Source: DASQZK01 sp963763215 (lineage in GTDB: Bacteria > Bacteroidota > Bacteroidia > Bacteroidales > GCA-2748055). From it: a stretch of DNA of 64,000 bases. Position numbers and translations under genes: made by a program. The stretch covers positions 248,001 to 312,000 of the forward strand of contig CAVXNX010000010.1 in NCBI GenBank assembly GCA_963763215.1, written 5' to 3'. Each line of letters starts with the position of its first letter. The first letter of the stretch is position 1. Of this stretch, positions 47,785-57,905 are shown piece after piece. Under the pieces are notes generated by a model. The model did not search any database and was not told the DNA's origin. It saw nothing but the letters and a program-made list of their open reading frames with translations.

Positions 47785-50265
47785 TTACCGCTTGGCCCCT
47801 GTCTCCATCTGCTCGGCAGCCATCATCATAAAAACATAGGCCGCTCCTGAAGCAATGGTGTACTCCTTCTGCACCCAGAAGAACGGGTCGTCGACGCGGA
47901 ATTCCAGCAGGTCGGGATTTATCAGCAGGGGACCGGCACAGATCCCGCCGGGAATATAGGAATGGTCTGCCCTGTTGGCGCCATATGCCGACGTGATCGA
48001 CTTCGCACCGACACCATTGACCAGTGAATGGTTGGATACCGGGTGATTTCCATGCATATAGCTGATCACATCGTAGATAAAACCGGTACCCACCACATCC
48101 GGAGCATATTTGTGCAGGTAATACTGTGATTGGGCCACCCCCATGTAGTTGAACCCTGTCCCGAACATACTGTGAATGGGCAGGACATGGTACGGGCTCT
48201 GCGAGAGTTCTTGCTCGAACCCCTTCTCATAATCTTTAACCGCCTGGTCGAAACGGTTTTTAAACTCGCGGTTTCCCAGTTTATCGACCACCCGGCTGAA
48301 CGACCAGAGAGAATAGCTGCCAAAACGGCCGGACATCTCAAAAGGTTGGAGCAGCAGGTCCCTGAATTCCCTGTCGCCGGTGCAAAGATAAAGTTCGACG
48401 GCCAGCATGCGTTTGCGGGCTTCCTGGTAACGGGCATACCTTGGCGACGTGCCGTCTTCGGTGGCATTGGCAACAGACCTCCAGATCGTCAGGGCAGTGT
48501 CCAGGCACGCTTCCGAGAGCGCAGGTTTATACTCCTTCAGGGCTCTGGAGGCCGCTGCAAGAGCTGAGGCCGCCTCAAATTCATACGACAGCCGGTAGTT
48601 GGTAAATGCCAGCCTGTCGTCCCTTTTCCCCGAACGATCGCCGGCAACCTGGTCCGGGGCAAGTGACGGGTCATAGACTTTTCCGTCGGTCTGCGAGGCA
48701 GCGTCACCCATCTGGAGGTATTGTTCAAAACCGGGACAAATCACCCCGCGGGTGTAGTGACCGAAATTCCGGTAGCAGGCGAGGATATAGTCCACCCCGT
48801 GTTCGATCTGCTGCAGAAGATCGGGCTGGCCGTCGGGTTCATGAAGCCTGACGCTCCGTTGCGGCTCACTGATATAGGTCTGGTCCGAGTTCCGGTGAAA
48901 TTCTTCCCAGGCCAGGCTAAGGGTATAAACCGTGGATGTGTTTGAAGGCGACTCAATATCATTGTCACCGGCATCATGCCATCCGCCGGTATTGTAATCG
49001 GGGATATGCTCATAAGCCTTGAATGGAGTATGGGTTTCATCGTCCATCTGGTAATTGTCGAAATGCGGCATCCCCGGGGGAGCCTGAAGGGCATCGTCGA
49101 GGTGACATGCTCCGTGCCACATCCGCATGCGGTCCCAGACAGAGACATGGCACATCTGGACCGGGATGAACGTCTCCAGGGTTGGCCGCCAGAATTCACG
49201 CTCATAAAGTCCAGGGCTGATCATAAAGCTCTCTGTCCTTTTTCCCCGGTAGCTTAAAAAGTACATCCCTTCCGCCGTCACATCTGAAAAATCAAACCGG
49301 GCATACGTTTTCCGGTAATACGGACCCCATACGACGGGTATACCGGCTTTTACACACTCGTCCCTCCCGTTAAAACCGACACGGTACAGAAACATGCTGT
49401 CGGGGACATCCGTGTTGTCCATCCCGATCACCGATACCTTAGGCTGCATCGACTCGTAGCCGATCTGGGAAACGCCCACTACCGGTTCACTCTTCCAGGT
49501 GGGATGGATCTCCGGGCGGATCACCCATTCAATGGCATTGCCGTGGTGATCCCCGGGAAGAAGACTGCGGACGATGAACCATTTATGATTGGTGCTGCCT
49601 CTGCCATCGAGAAGATCGAGATGGCCTTCCACCGCTTCGATGGTCAGATGATGAAGGCTGTCATCGGGAGCCAGGGACAATTTGCGCCCGCTGGCCATCG
49701 GGAGCGTCTCCAGACGGTGGTTGCGGAAATCGCGCTGACCGTTAAACTGATGGGGGAAGATCCCCTCCTCGCCGTCCATGAACCATGCTTTCCCCTTATA
49801 GGTTCCCGGGAAGAATTCCATCATGAAGGCCAGTTTCCCGATGAGCGAATCGGCGATCTCTCCTTCCGTGTTAACCCGGATACGCAGGTTTTCCCCCTCT
49901 CCTTTCAGGTCGATATGGTAGGTAAAGCCCAAAGCGGGATACGCCATCCGGATATGGATCGCATTGTTCACACTGTCGGTCTCTGAACCGACAAATTTGG
50001 GCATGGGGATGTTCCAGTCATCCGGGATGGGAATTGGCTCGAGGCGTATGTCGCCGTTCGAGGCGACACGGTCACCGTGAATAACGAGCTCAACGGCCCC
50101 CCGGCGTCCCTGGTAATAGGTATTGTTGAAGGCCATCACGCTGAAACAGCGTGAGTAAAGCTGCCCGCTTTTTTCGGTGTGCAGGGCGTCGCCCTTCTGC
50201 GCGTAAAAGGACATGGGGTAAAAGGTCATCAGCAGGAACGCCGTGACCATCCTGTTCATCTTCAT
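47785..50265 (-). CDS. Glycoside hydrolase family 9 (cellulase-like)
   Basis: 826 residues, intact, with a signal peptide ending SFYAQ. The N-terminal region ends in an Ig-like domain typical of GH9 (about 260-345: VVGVSQIGYESMQPKVSVIG to GKRTESFMI). The (alpha/alpha)6 catalytic domain follows, with the catalytic-Asp motif NTGGWHDAGDNDIES and a C-terminal ANRADHSYIPGGICAGPLLI plus DDPFFWVQKEYTIASGAAYV, where the Glu is the probable acid. It would hydrolyse beta-1,4-glucans or related polymers. The gene is convergent to the isomerase-like gene and alone on the minus strand; the roughly 250-residue N-terminal extension before the Ig domain is longer than in simple GH9 enzymes. Confidence 0.87.
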   Translation of the reverse strand: MKMNRMVTAFLLMTFYPMSFYAQKGDALHTEKSGQLYSRCFSVMAFNNTYYQGRRGAVELVIHGDRVASNGDIRLEPIPIPDDWNIPMPKFVGSETDSVNNAIHIRMAYPALGFTYHIDLKGEGENLRIRVNTEGEIADSLIGKLAFMMEFFPGTYKGKAWFMDGEEGIFPHQFNGQRDFRNHRLETLPMASGRKLSLAPDDSLHHLTIEAVEGHLDLLDGRGSTNHKWFIVRSLLPGDHHGNAIEWVIRPEIHPTWKSEPVVGVSQIGYESMQPKVSVIGMDNTDVPDSMFLYRVGFNGRDECVKAGIPVVWGPYYRKTYARFDFSDVTAEGMYFLSYRGKRTESFMISPGLYEREFWRPTLETFIPVQMCHVSVWDRMRMWHGACHLDDALQAPPGMPHFDNYQMDDETHTPFKAYEHIPDYNTGGWHDAGDNDIESPSNTSTVYTLSLAWEEFHRNSDQTYISEPQRSVRLHEPDGQPDLLQQIEHGVDYILACYRNFGHYTRGVICPGFEQYLQMGDAASQTDGKVYDPSLAPDQVAGDRSGKRDDRLAFTNYRLSYEFEAASALAAASRALKEYKPALSEACLDTALTIWRSVANATEDGTSPRYARYQEARKRMLAVELYLCTGDREFRDLLLQPFEMSGRFGSYSLWSFSRVVDKLGNREFKNRFDQAVKDYEKGFEQELSQSPYHVLPIHSMFGTGFNYMGVAQSQYYLHKYAPDVVGTGFIYDVISYMHGNHPVSNHSLVNGVGAKSITSAYGANRADHSYIPGGICAGPLLINPDLLEFRVDDPFFWVQKEYTIASGAAYVFMMMAAEQMETGAKR

Positions 50266-50479
50266 CTTTGGATCCGTTATCGGTTCGTTGGTAAAAGGCG
50301 GTTTAAAAATAGAATTTTTTGTTGATAAAATGCAGGGAGGAACGGGAAATTCCGATCACGCGGGTTCTTTGAACGGGTGCAGGCGGTGTAAAACAATTTG
50401 AATCTGCGCATAAAACATCCGGCGATTTGTCCTAAATTGACCGTGGTATCCTGTATATTTTTTTGAATACGAAATCATT

Positions 50480-51064
50480 ATGGAACAACAGACCATGACT
50501 CTCCGCGACCAGACGGCCAACCCGGCTCCGCTGGGCCTGCTGGCCTTCGGCATGACCACCGTTCTCCTGAACCTGCACAATGCCGGCTTTTTTGAAATGA
50601 ATTCCATGATCCTCGGAATGGGTTTTTTCTTTGGAGGGCTGGCCCAGGTCGTGGCCGGCATCCTGGAGTCCAAAAAAGGGAACACCTTCGGGCTGACGGC
50701 CTTTACCTCGTACGGATTTTTCTGGCTTTCCCTGGTGGCGCTGATCCTCATGCCCTCATGGAAATGGATCCCGGCGCCCTCAGCCGTCGGAATGGCCGCC
50801 TATCTCATCCTCTGGGGCATCTTCACCGGTTTGCTTTTCATCGGAACATTAAAAATGACCCGGGCGCTCCAGGTGGTTTTCGCCTCCCTCACCCTTCTGT
50901 TTTTTCTGCTTGCCCTGGGTGAAACAGGAAATGCCGGGATCCGGATTTTCACCGGCTATGAAGGGATCTTCTGCGGCTCCTCGGCCATTTATGCCGGCGT
51001 GGCTGCCCTTCTGAACGAGGTTTATGGCCGTGAGGTCCTCAGGGTGGGGCGGCAGAAAAAATAA
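50480..51064 (+). CDS. satP: Acetate/succinate uptake transporter (GPR1/FUN34/YaaH family)
   Basis: 194 residues with six membrane helices and the family signature NPAPLGLLAFGMTTVLLNLH at the start. The region LGMGFFFGGLAQVVAGILES is also conserved. Members form hexameric channels or proton symporters for acetate and succinate in the inner membrane. Near an esterase and glycan hydrolases it could recover acetate freed from acetylated polysaccharide. It is preceded by an AT-rich stretch that may be its promoter. Confidence 0.92.
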   Translation: MEQQTMTLRDQTANPAPLGLLAFGMTTVLLNLHNAGFFEMNSMILGMGFFFGGLAQVVAGILESKKGNTFGLTAFTSYGFFWLSLVALILMPSWKWIPAPSAVGMAAYLILWGIFTGLLFIGTLKMTRALQVVFASLTLLFFLLALGETGNAGIRIFTGYEGIFCGSSAIYAGVAALLNEVYGREVLRVGRQKK

Positions 51065-51215
51065 TGTCCTGATCAGGCTTCTTTCCGGGAGATGCCGACA
51101 CCGGGACTATGTGTCTCTTCCGGGTTTTCCGATGAAAAATACCCCCCATGTGTCCTATCGCTGAATCTATTTTTCTATTTTTACCCGTCCTATCCCTGAT
51201 TCTGTAACAGCAGAC

Positions 51216-52961
51216 ATGATGAAAATAAAATTCCTTCTCCTGCTGGGCGTCATCCTTGCCCTTCCGGTCATGGCACAAAACAAGGCCAACCTGGCCTACC
51301 CTTACGATCCGGCAACCCGGCCCGACAGCAGCGTCCGGGCAGGTGAAATCCTGAAGCGGCAGTTTACCGGTTCCAGCATATATCCGGGGACTACGCGAAC
51401 CTATTGGATCTACATTCCTGCGGCCTATGACCCGCAAAAGCCGGCCTGCCTGTACGTCAACATGGATGGCATCCAGTTCAATGCCCCCACGGTTTTCGAT
51501 CATCTGATCGCGACGGGAGAAATGCCGGTGACCATCGGTGTTTTCGTGGGATCCGGAAACATCTCCGACAGCACCGGGATGGTGCTTCGCTTTAATCGCA
51601 GTAACGAATTCGACAGAACCGACGATACCTTTGTCCGCTTCCTACTCGATGAATTGCTCCCCGATGTCGAAAAGCAGAAAACAGGTGACGGGCGGGCCAT
51701 CCGTTTTTCGAAAGATGGCAACGACCGGGCAATTGCCGGGGCGAGCAGCGGGGCGATCTGTGCTTTCACCGCCGCCTGGGAGCGACCCGATGCCTTCAGC
51801 CGGGTGTTCAGCGCCATCGGGACTTATGTTGCCATGCGCGGGGGTAACGACTACCCCGCACTCATCCGGAAAACAGAACCCAAACCCCTGCGGATTTACC
51901 TGGAAGACGGCATCGAAGACGCCTGGAACCCTCTTTTCGGATACTGGTTTGAAGCCAACCGGCAGATGGAAATGGCCCTGAATTTCGCCGGCTACGAAGT
52001 GACCCACACCTGGGGCCGGGGCGGCCATGACGGGATCGAGGCTACCGCCATTTTTCCCGATGCCATGCGGTGGCTGTGGAAGGGTTGGCCGGCAAAGGTG
52101 AAACGCGGTACATCCCTGAACGATATGCTCACCGCCATTCTCCCCGGCGATTCCGGCTGGGAAGAGATCAATCAGCCCTATTCCCCGGCAAGCGACCTGT
52201 TTAGCGATAAGGACGGCAATATCCTTTTCATGGAACCTTCCGGCCAGATCATCTCCATCGACACCACAAACACGATAACGCCGGTGATGAAACTCAAAGC
52301 CGGAGAGTTCCCCGCCGGAACTTCCGGCACTGAATTCTATATCGTGAATTCCAAAGGCACCATCGTCGCCCGGGGAAAGGGTCAAAACCGCACTGTCGCC
52401 ACGGGACTCCCCGGCGTCAGATCCATCCTCCGGACCCCTGATCAAAATCTCTATCTCACCCAGGCCACCGGTGACCAAGGCAAAATCTGGCTGATCACTA
52501 CCGGCGGCGACAAACGAATGCTCAGCCAGCGACAATACGGCGGGACATACCTCGCCCTCTACCCGAACCACCGGCTGCTGATGCAAACCGAACAGCATTC
52601 CCAGTGGATCTACAGTTACGTCATTGGCGACAAGGGAACCCTGACAGACGGGGAGCGTTTCTACTGGCTTCATAACAGCGAAAACTTCAGCTTCGACCAG
52701 AACGGGAACATGACCTTTGATAACAAAGGCAATCTTTGGGTTGCCACCGACATGGGCGTGCAGGTCTGCGATCAGAACGGCCGGGTCAGGGCAATCCTCA
52801 CCCTGCCCACCGGGAAGGTGACCTCACTGGCCTTCGGAGGAAAAAATCACGATATCCTGTATAGCGTTTCAGACGGCAGGATTTTCAGGCGAAGGATGAA
52901 GGTTTCCGGTATGGAACCCTGGATGCCGGCCATGAAACCGGTTTCGCAGGGAGGGGGTTGA
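51216..52961 (+). CDS. Esterase fused to SMP-30/gluconolactonase-type beta-propeller
   Basis: 581 residues, intact. A signal peptide (to PVMAQ) leads to an esterase domain like enterochelin or feruloyl esterases (about 25-290): RTYWIYIPAAYDPQKPACLY, the nucleophile elbow AIAGASSGAICAF, acid in RIYLEDGIEDAWNP and His in WGRGGHDGIEATAIF. Residues about 325-570 form a propeller of the SMP-30 type, with repeats such as DLFSDKDGNILFMEPSGQII and NMTFDNKGNLWVATDMGVQV. The esterase probably removes acyl groups from glycans in the periplasm; the propeller may bind or act on a lactone. It lies upstream of the AAC(3)-like gene by 33 bases. Confidence 0.82.
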   Translation: MMKIKFLLLLGVILALPVMAQNKANLAYPYDPATRPDSSVRAGEILKRQFTGSSIYPGTTRTYWIYIPAAYDPQKPACLYVNMDGIQFNAPTVFDHLIATGEMPVTIGVFVGSGNISDSTGMVLRFNRSNEFDRTDDTFVRFLLDELLPDVEKQKTGDGRAIRFSKDGNDRAIAGASSGAICAFTAAWERPDAFSRVFSAIGTYVAMRGGNDYPALIRKTEPKPLRIYLEDGIEDAWNPLFGYWFEANRQMEMALNFAGYEVTHTWGRGGHDGIEATAIFPDAMRWLWKGWPAKVKRGTSLNDMLTAILPGDSGWEEINQPYSPASDLFSDKDGNILFMEPSGQIISIDTTNTITPVMKLKAGEFPAGTSGTEFYIVNSKGTIVARGKGQNRTVATGLPGVRSILRTPDQNLYLTQATGDQGKIWLITTGGDKRMLSQRQYGGTYLALYPNHRLLMQTEQHSQWIYSYVIGDKGTLTDGERFYWLHNSENFSFDQNGNMTFDNKGNLWVATDMGVQVCDQNGRVRAILTLPTGKVTSLAFGGKNHDILYSVSDGRIFRRRMKVSGMEPWMPAMKPVSQGGG

Positions 52962-52994
52962 CCGGTCAATCCGCGGAATACGGGTAAAAACGAA

Positions 52995-53762
52995 ATGATG
53001 AAAGATCCTCAAACACAAATCATCGAAGATCTTGAGCGTCTCGGGGTAGCAAAGGGCGACGCATTGCTCGTGCATTCCTCGCTGAACGCCATCGGCCGGT
53101 TTGAAAACCGAGCCCGGATCGTTATCGATGCCCTTAGAGAAAGGATAGGCGAATCGGGCACCCTCCTCCTGCCGGCCTTGTCGTACGAAAATGTGACTCC
53201 GGAACGCCCGGAATTCAACCTAAAGGAAACACCGACCTGCGTGGGAGCGCTAACCGAATATTTCCGGTGTCTTCCGGATACACTGCGAAGCCTGCATCCC
53301 ACGCATTCCATCTGTGCATCCGGGAAAAATGCCGCCGGTTACCTATCCCGGCATCATCTCGATCATACCCCCTGCGGACCCGAATCTCCTCTCAGAAAGC
53401 TCATGGAGAACAACGGCAAAATTCTTTTCCTGGGTTGCGGTCTCCGTCCCAATACCTCCATGCATGGCATTGAAGAACTGTCTCCCCCTCCCTACCTTTT
53501 CGGCGAAATGGTCAGGTACCGCCTCACCGACGCCAACGGTAACGTGACCGAAAAAGAATACATTACCCACGACTTCAGGGGGTATGAACAGCGATACGAC
53601 CGGGTTGCCGGGTTACTGGACGCCGGTGATTACGCCACAGGGATGATCCTTTCCGCCTCTTGCTGGCTCCTGAAGTCTGCCCCCCTGTGGGAGAAGGCAT
53701 TAAAGAAACTTAGGGACAATCCTTTATATTTTGTCGACCGGGAAAGAGGAGGTTCAGGATAA
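52995..53762 (+). CDS. AAC(3)-fold N-acetyltransferase
   Basis: 255 residues, intact. Family motifs: GDALLVHSSLNAIGRFE, GTLLLPALSYENVTPERP, LHPTHSICASGKNAAGYLSR, SPLRKLMENNGKILFLGCGL and NTSMHGIEELSPPP. The fold is that of aminoglycoside 3-N-acetyltransferases, which use acetyl-CoA. Many relatives in glycan clusters are not resistance enzymes, and the setting here (esterase before, DUF4434 protein 20 bases after) suggests acetylation of an amino sugar or similar molecule. The start is ATG 52995 or the next Met. Confidence 0.83.
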   Translation: MMKDPQTQIIEDLERLGVAKGDALLVHSSLNAIGRFENRARIVIDALRERIGESGTLLLPALSYENVTPERPEFNLKETPTCVGALTEYFRCLPDTLRSLHPTHSICASGKNAAGYLSRHHLDHTPCGPESPLRKLMENNGKILFLGCGLRPNTSMHGIEELSPPPYLFGEMVRYRLTDANGNVTEKEYITHDFRGYEQRYDRVAGLLDAGDYATGMILSASCWLLKSAPLWEKALKKLRDNPLYFVDRERGGSG

Positions 53763-53791
53763 CCCTCCCGGGCACAGACAGTTTGAATCCA

Positions 53792-54721
53792 ATGGCAAAT
53801 CACCACCTTCAGAACATCTCCATGAACATTACAGGGACATTCCTCGATGAAATCTCCCATGATATCCCCTCCGCAAACTGGGGGGAAAAAGAATGGGCGG
53901 ACGATTTTGATGCGATGCGGTCCATCGGCATCGACACCGTCATCCTTATCCGTTGCGGCTACCGGGATAAAATGACCTTCGATTCGAAGGTCCTGAAAAA
54001 GCACGGATTCATGCGCCCGGCATACACCGATCTCGTGGATCTTTTCCTTCGCCAGGCCGAACGCTGCGGGATGGATCTCTTCTTTGGGCTTTACGATTCG
54101 GGCCGGTACTGGCATGAAGGGCAATACCGCAAAGAGCTGGAAATCAACACCGATCTGGCCGGAGAGGTGGCTGAGAGGTACGGCCAAAGGAAAGCCTTCA
54201 GGGGGTGGTATGCCAGTCATGAACTACATGGTTACGAGGAGTCTCAGGTCGGTCTTCTGGCCGGATTATGTGAAACGCTGAAGGGGAAAATCGATCTGCC
54301 GGTGCTGATGTCGCCCTATGTCAGGGGAAGGATGCAGTTCGAACAACCCGTAACACCTGAAGAACATGAAAGGCAATGGGACATGGTCTTTTCCGCCCTT
54401 TCGGGCAAAGCCGATATTGTGGCCTTCCAGGACGGACAGGTGGCTTTTTCCGAACTCGAAGAATTCACCCTCATCCATAAAAAACTGGCCGACAAGCATC
54501 ACCTCACCGCCTGGGCGAATGTTGAAAGTTTTGAACGGGGGATGCCCATCCAATTCCTGCCCATCGACTGGAGAAATCTGAAACTGAAAATGGAAATCGC
54601 GGAACGGACGGGGATGGAAAAACTGATCACCTTCGAATTTTCTCATTTCATGAGCCCGCATTCCATCTACCCTTCGGCCCACAATTTATTCCGGCGGTAC
54701 CGGGACTTCATCCGTCCGTGA
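53792..54721 (+). CDS. DUF4434 TIM-barrel protein
   Basis: About 309 residues. The opening ITGTFLDEISHDIPSANWGE and SIGIDTVILIRCGYRDKMTF are signatures of DUF4434, a TIM-barrel family near glycoside hydrolases. Later parts include MDLFFGLYDSGRYWHEGQYR, WYASHELHGYEESQVGLL (candidate acidic residues) and MEKLITFEFSHFMSPHSIYP. There is no signal peptide, so it appears cytoplasmic. Start ATG 53792 or 53822; the TTG at 53783 is less likely. It follows the acetyltransferase closely. Function is unknown; a hydrolase of a short oligosaccharide is plausible. Confidence 0.75.
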   Translation: MANHHLQNISMNITGTFLDEISHDIPSANWGEKEWADDFDAMRSIGIDTVILIRCGYRDKMTFDSKVLKKHGFMRPAYTDLVDLFLRQAERCGMDLFFGLYDSGRYWHEGQYRKELEINTDLAGEVAERYGQRKAFRGWYASHELHGYEESQVGLLAGLCETLKGKIDLPVLMSPYVRGRMQFEQPVTPEEHERQWDMVFSALSGKADIVAFQDGQVAFSELEEFTLIHKKLADKHHLTAWANVESFERGMPIQFLPIDWRNLKLKMEIAERTGMEKLITFEFSHFMSPHSIYPSAHNLFRRYRDFIRP

Positions 54722-54746
54722 GCACCCCCGGTTTTGTCCGTGGTAT

Positions 54747-57542
54747 TTACTCAACCGGCACGATCCTGACAGGACCGAGCAACCCTGAAGGAAGGGGATC
54801 CCAAGCTGAAGCATCAAAAGGTTTGTACTCCAGGTTCACGAAGTTGATATCATGGTAATTGCGCCAGGTCAGGCCATGCCTGTCCATGTAGATGATGCGG
54901 TTGGCCATCAGGTTGGCCACATGGACTTCCAGGGTATTTTCACCGGGATGAAGAAAGTGCCCGATCCGGATCCGGGAGGGAATGCTCCATACAATACCGG
55001 CGTCGTGGCCATTCACCCAGACTTCAGCGCTTTCCCTGACATCTCCGAGGTCGAGGATGTAAGCATCAGCCTTGGGACCCTCGAGACATGAAACGGGTTG
55101 AATATTTTGCCGTCCCGCTAAACCATCTTGCGGCGCTGTCGGGTAAATCCGTCCAGGAAACAAGGCTGTCGAGCACCCGGTCTTTGGGCAGGGCCGGCCC
55201 ACCGTCTGTAAATTCAAGTTTCCAGGGGCCTTTGATCTCAATGGGCCGAACCTCCTGATGGGGGTACTTCCAGGGTTTCATCTTCTGTACCTTCCGGTGT
55301 GAAGCATGCAGGAACACAGATTGGCCGGGCATGAGATCCATGTTCACCCGTATCTTTCGATTTTCGAGGGGTGAAGGGAAGCCATCCGGACCTACCGTCG
55401 AGCGGATCCAGCAGAATGACCGAGACGGCATTGGTATTCAGGGGCACCGGTCCTTCAACTCTCATGGGAAGTCTGATTTACAATATAATACCATGAATCA
55501 CCATCGATAATGCGTCGTACAAAACGCAGCCCCGCAGAGCTCAGGGCCTCGCCTTCAATTCCGGCGGCCTGCAATGCGGCCGTCACATTGTCAGACACAT
55601 AGAGGGCGCCTCCTTCCTGCCCTGGCATGACGGGGACATTTCCGTCCCGTCGGGACGACAGGCTGCCGAGAAGGGCATCCAGGGTGTCACGCCGGCTTTC
55701 GGTATCGCCAAAGCCCGGGACATCACCGGGAAGTTTTTCGAAAATGATCCTGGCACCGCTGTCGGCGAGGCGGATGAGACTCCGGAGTGTTGCAAGGGGC
55801 ATGTGTCCCGTTTCCGGAACCACAATCGCCTTATAAAACGGCGCGCCGGGAGAGACCCGGATTTTCCCGTTCAGGACATCGGCGGACCGGACCATGCGAT
55901 CGGAAACATAATCCATCGTGTAGCCCCGGTCAAGCAACGCACGGATGAGTTTATAAAACGGCGTCGGTTGCAACCATGTATCGATGTTATTCACCCCGAG
56001 TTGCATATCGGGTTTCCCGCCACTGTGCCAGACATCTTCAATGGGCCAGTAAACCAGGATGTCGTTGTCGGGCAGGCCCGCCTGTAATACCGACTGGCAA
56101 CGGGTGATGTAGGCGTTCAGGCCTCCGATATGCGGCCAGAAACTGTTTGAAGGGGAGAAATTCACCGAGGCATAGAACAACCAGCCGGGCCATCCGGCGC
56201 CCGATGGAGAATAAGGGGTTCCATGATAGAAGATATGATTCACCCCGGCGAGAAAAGCGACGTCGGCCTGGGGTTTGCATTCGGAGAGCGGCACTTTGAA
56301 ATGTTCCCCGAGCCATGTAAACGTTTCGGACGATAATAGCGGTTTCCCCATGACATCACCCGCCGAGGATGCGAATTTGAGCATCACCGGATCCGGTTCC
56401 ACATTGGTCGTGTCGACAGTGTAACGATGGAGTCCCGGGATGGGAATCCGGGTATAGCCGAACGTTTCACATTCGGGAATATCGACAGCGGCATACAGGT
56501 CGAGAAGGTTTCCCGGCGAACCGTGGGCCTGGTTCCGCGTCAGGGCATCTTTCGAGTGAGCCCAGGCTGTCCAGGGCCGGGTAAAATGATCGAGCAACAT
56601 TTCGCCAAGAGTCGCCCGGTAATCCGCCCGGATCCTTTTACTGAGATCTGTCGGGTCGTTGCCGGCGAGCTCTTTCAGGTAAAGACGAATGTCATATCCG
56701 TGGGCGTTCCGGAAGCAGTCGAATAGTCCGGGCGAATAGTCGGCACCATACACTTCGTAGCTGTCATTGAAATAGCTCCGGATGCCGGGTTCACGGCCGT
56801 CAAAAGCACTGTCGAACCGCTGCAGATACTGATCCAGCGCAGCTTCTGAAAAAGGATCCATGGTGTATCCCTCGCCTCCCTTGGCAGCCCGTTTTACCTT
56901 CTGCCCTGTTTTCTGGCAAAAAGCAGCGTACAATGTCCAGTTCCCCTGGCCGGCGGTCCAGTGCAGAAATCCGGCCCGGTCCACGCTGTCGGTCAGCAGA
57001 AGCCTGGTCCCCTTTTCGTTGCAGGCGGTGAGGGCAACCAGTGCGGATCCCGTTTCATCGCCGCTCTTTTCCGTGAGGGTGACCGGGTGGGGCAAGCTGG
57101 AGCCTGATTCAATATTGAAGGTTTTAATGATGAGCCGGGATGCAGCATATTCCGGTGTGATCTGAGGCCCGCCGAAAGGCCAGCCCGTACCCAGGTTCAT
57201 GTCCACTTCCATATCCTCGCGATGGGCTCTACGGATGGTGTAGTGCAGCATATCCATCCATTCCGGTGAAAGGTATTCAATAGAGGCATCTTCATAACCC
57301 TTTGCCCCGTAAATGGGAGTGATCTCCACCCCGCCGAAACCGGCCCGATGGTACTTCTCCAGAAGGCGGCCCAGATCTTTCCTGTCCACCGCATCCCCCA
57401 TCCACCACCACCGGGTCCAGGGCTTTGCCGTGACCGTTGACTCCGGCCAGTCTCCGCCAGAAGGACGCATCCTCTCCTGACGGCATGCCGCAAAGGTCAG
57501 GAGGAAAGCCAGGATCATGCACGCATAGCTCAGACGTCTCAT
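54747..57542 (-). CDS. GH106 alpha-L-rhamnosidase-like lipoprotein, C-terminal frameshifts
   Basis: The start at 57542 gives a lipobox FAAC, then KPWTRWWWMGDAVDRKDLGR, FGGVEITPIYGAKGYEDASI and MEVDMNLGTGWPFGGPQITP, the hallmark of GH106. Further parts are YFNDSYEVYGADYSPGLFDC and FLAGVNHIFYHGTPYSPSGA. The first 695 residues are intact; three indels near 55460, 55415 and 55090 then break the end, which continues PWKLEFTDGGPALPKDRVLD and AEVWVNGHDAGIVWSIPSRI (a galactose-binding-like domain) to the stop at 54747. Full length is about 930 residues, as in the family. It would remove terminal L-rhamnose from pectic or ulvan-like glycans. It is convergent to the DUF4434 gene. Confidence 0.85.
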
Positions 57543-57905
57543 ACTTTTCGCTTGTGTGTCAGCAAAGATAAAAATAGGCATAAATCCAAAATGGCTGGAT
57601 AATCCGGGGATTAATTCTTAAACCATTTCCCGCGGATTTTCATCTGCAAACGACAAAAAAACCCCGGATTTCAAAAAATTGACGGCTTCAATGAGTTTAT
57701 GGAATAAATTTTTATGCTCACCGGATTATTTAAGTCATTGATCAACAATCCCTAAAAAATAATGGCCGTTTGAATCCTGAATCCTAAATTTCATTTTCTT
57801 TTCCCGGGATCAGGGGAAAAAAAGAATAAGCCATTTTAGGTACCGACCGGATAATCCGGATCCTCGCCGGCGGAACGTCACTTTGGATCCTCAATCGATA
57901 GCCCT
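57543..57905. other. Divergent intergenic region, rhamnosidase-like and MBOAT genes
   Basis: No gene is seen in 360 bases. The stretch is AT-rich with several A or T runs and must contain two divergent promoters. No exact TAnnTTTG element was recognised, and I saw no RNA structure. Confidence 0.4.

Noticed and set aside
52995..53762. Antibiotic resistance gene
   Set aside because: The fold is AAC(3), but nothing mobile is near, and the glycan neighbourhood makes a metabolic role more likely; resistance is not claimed.
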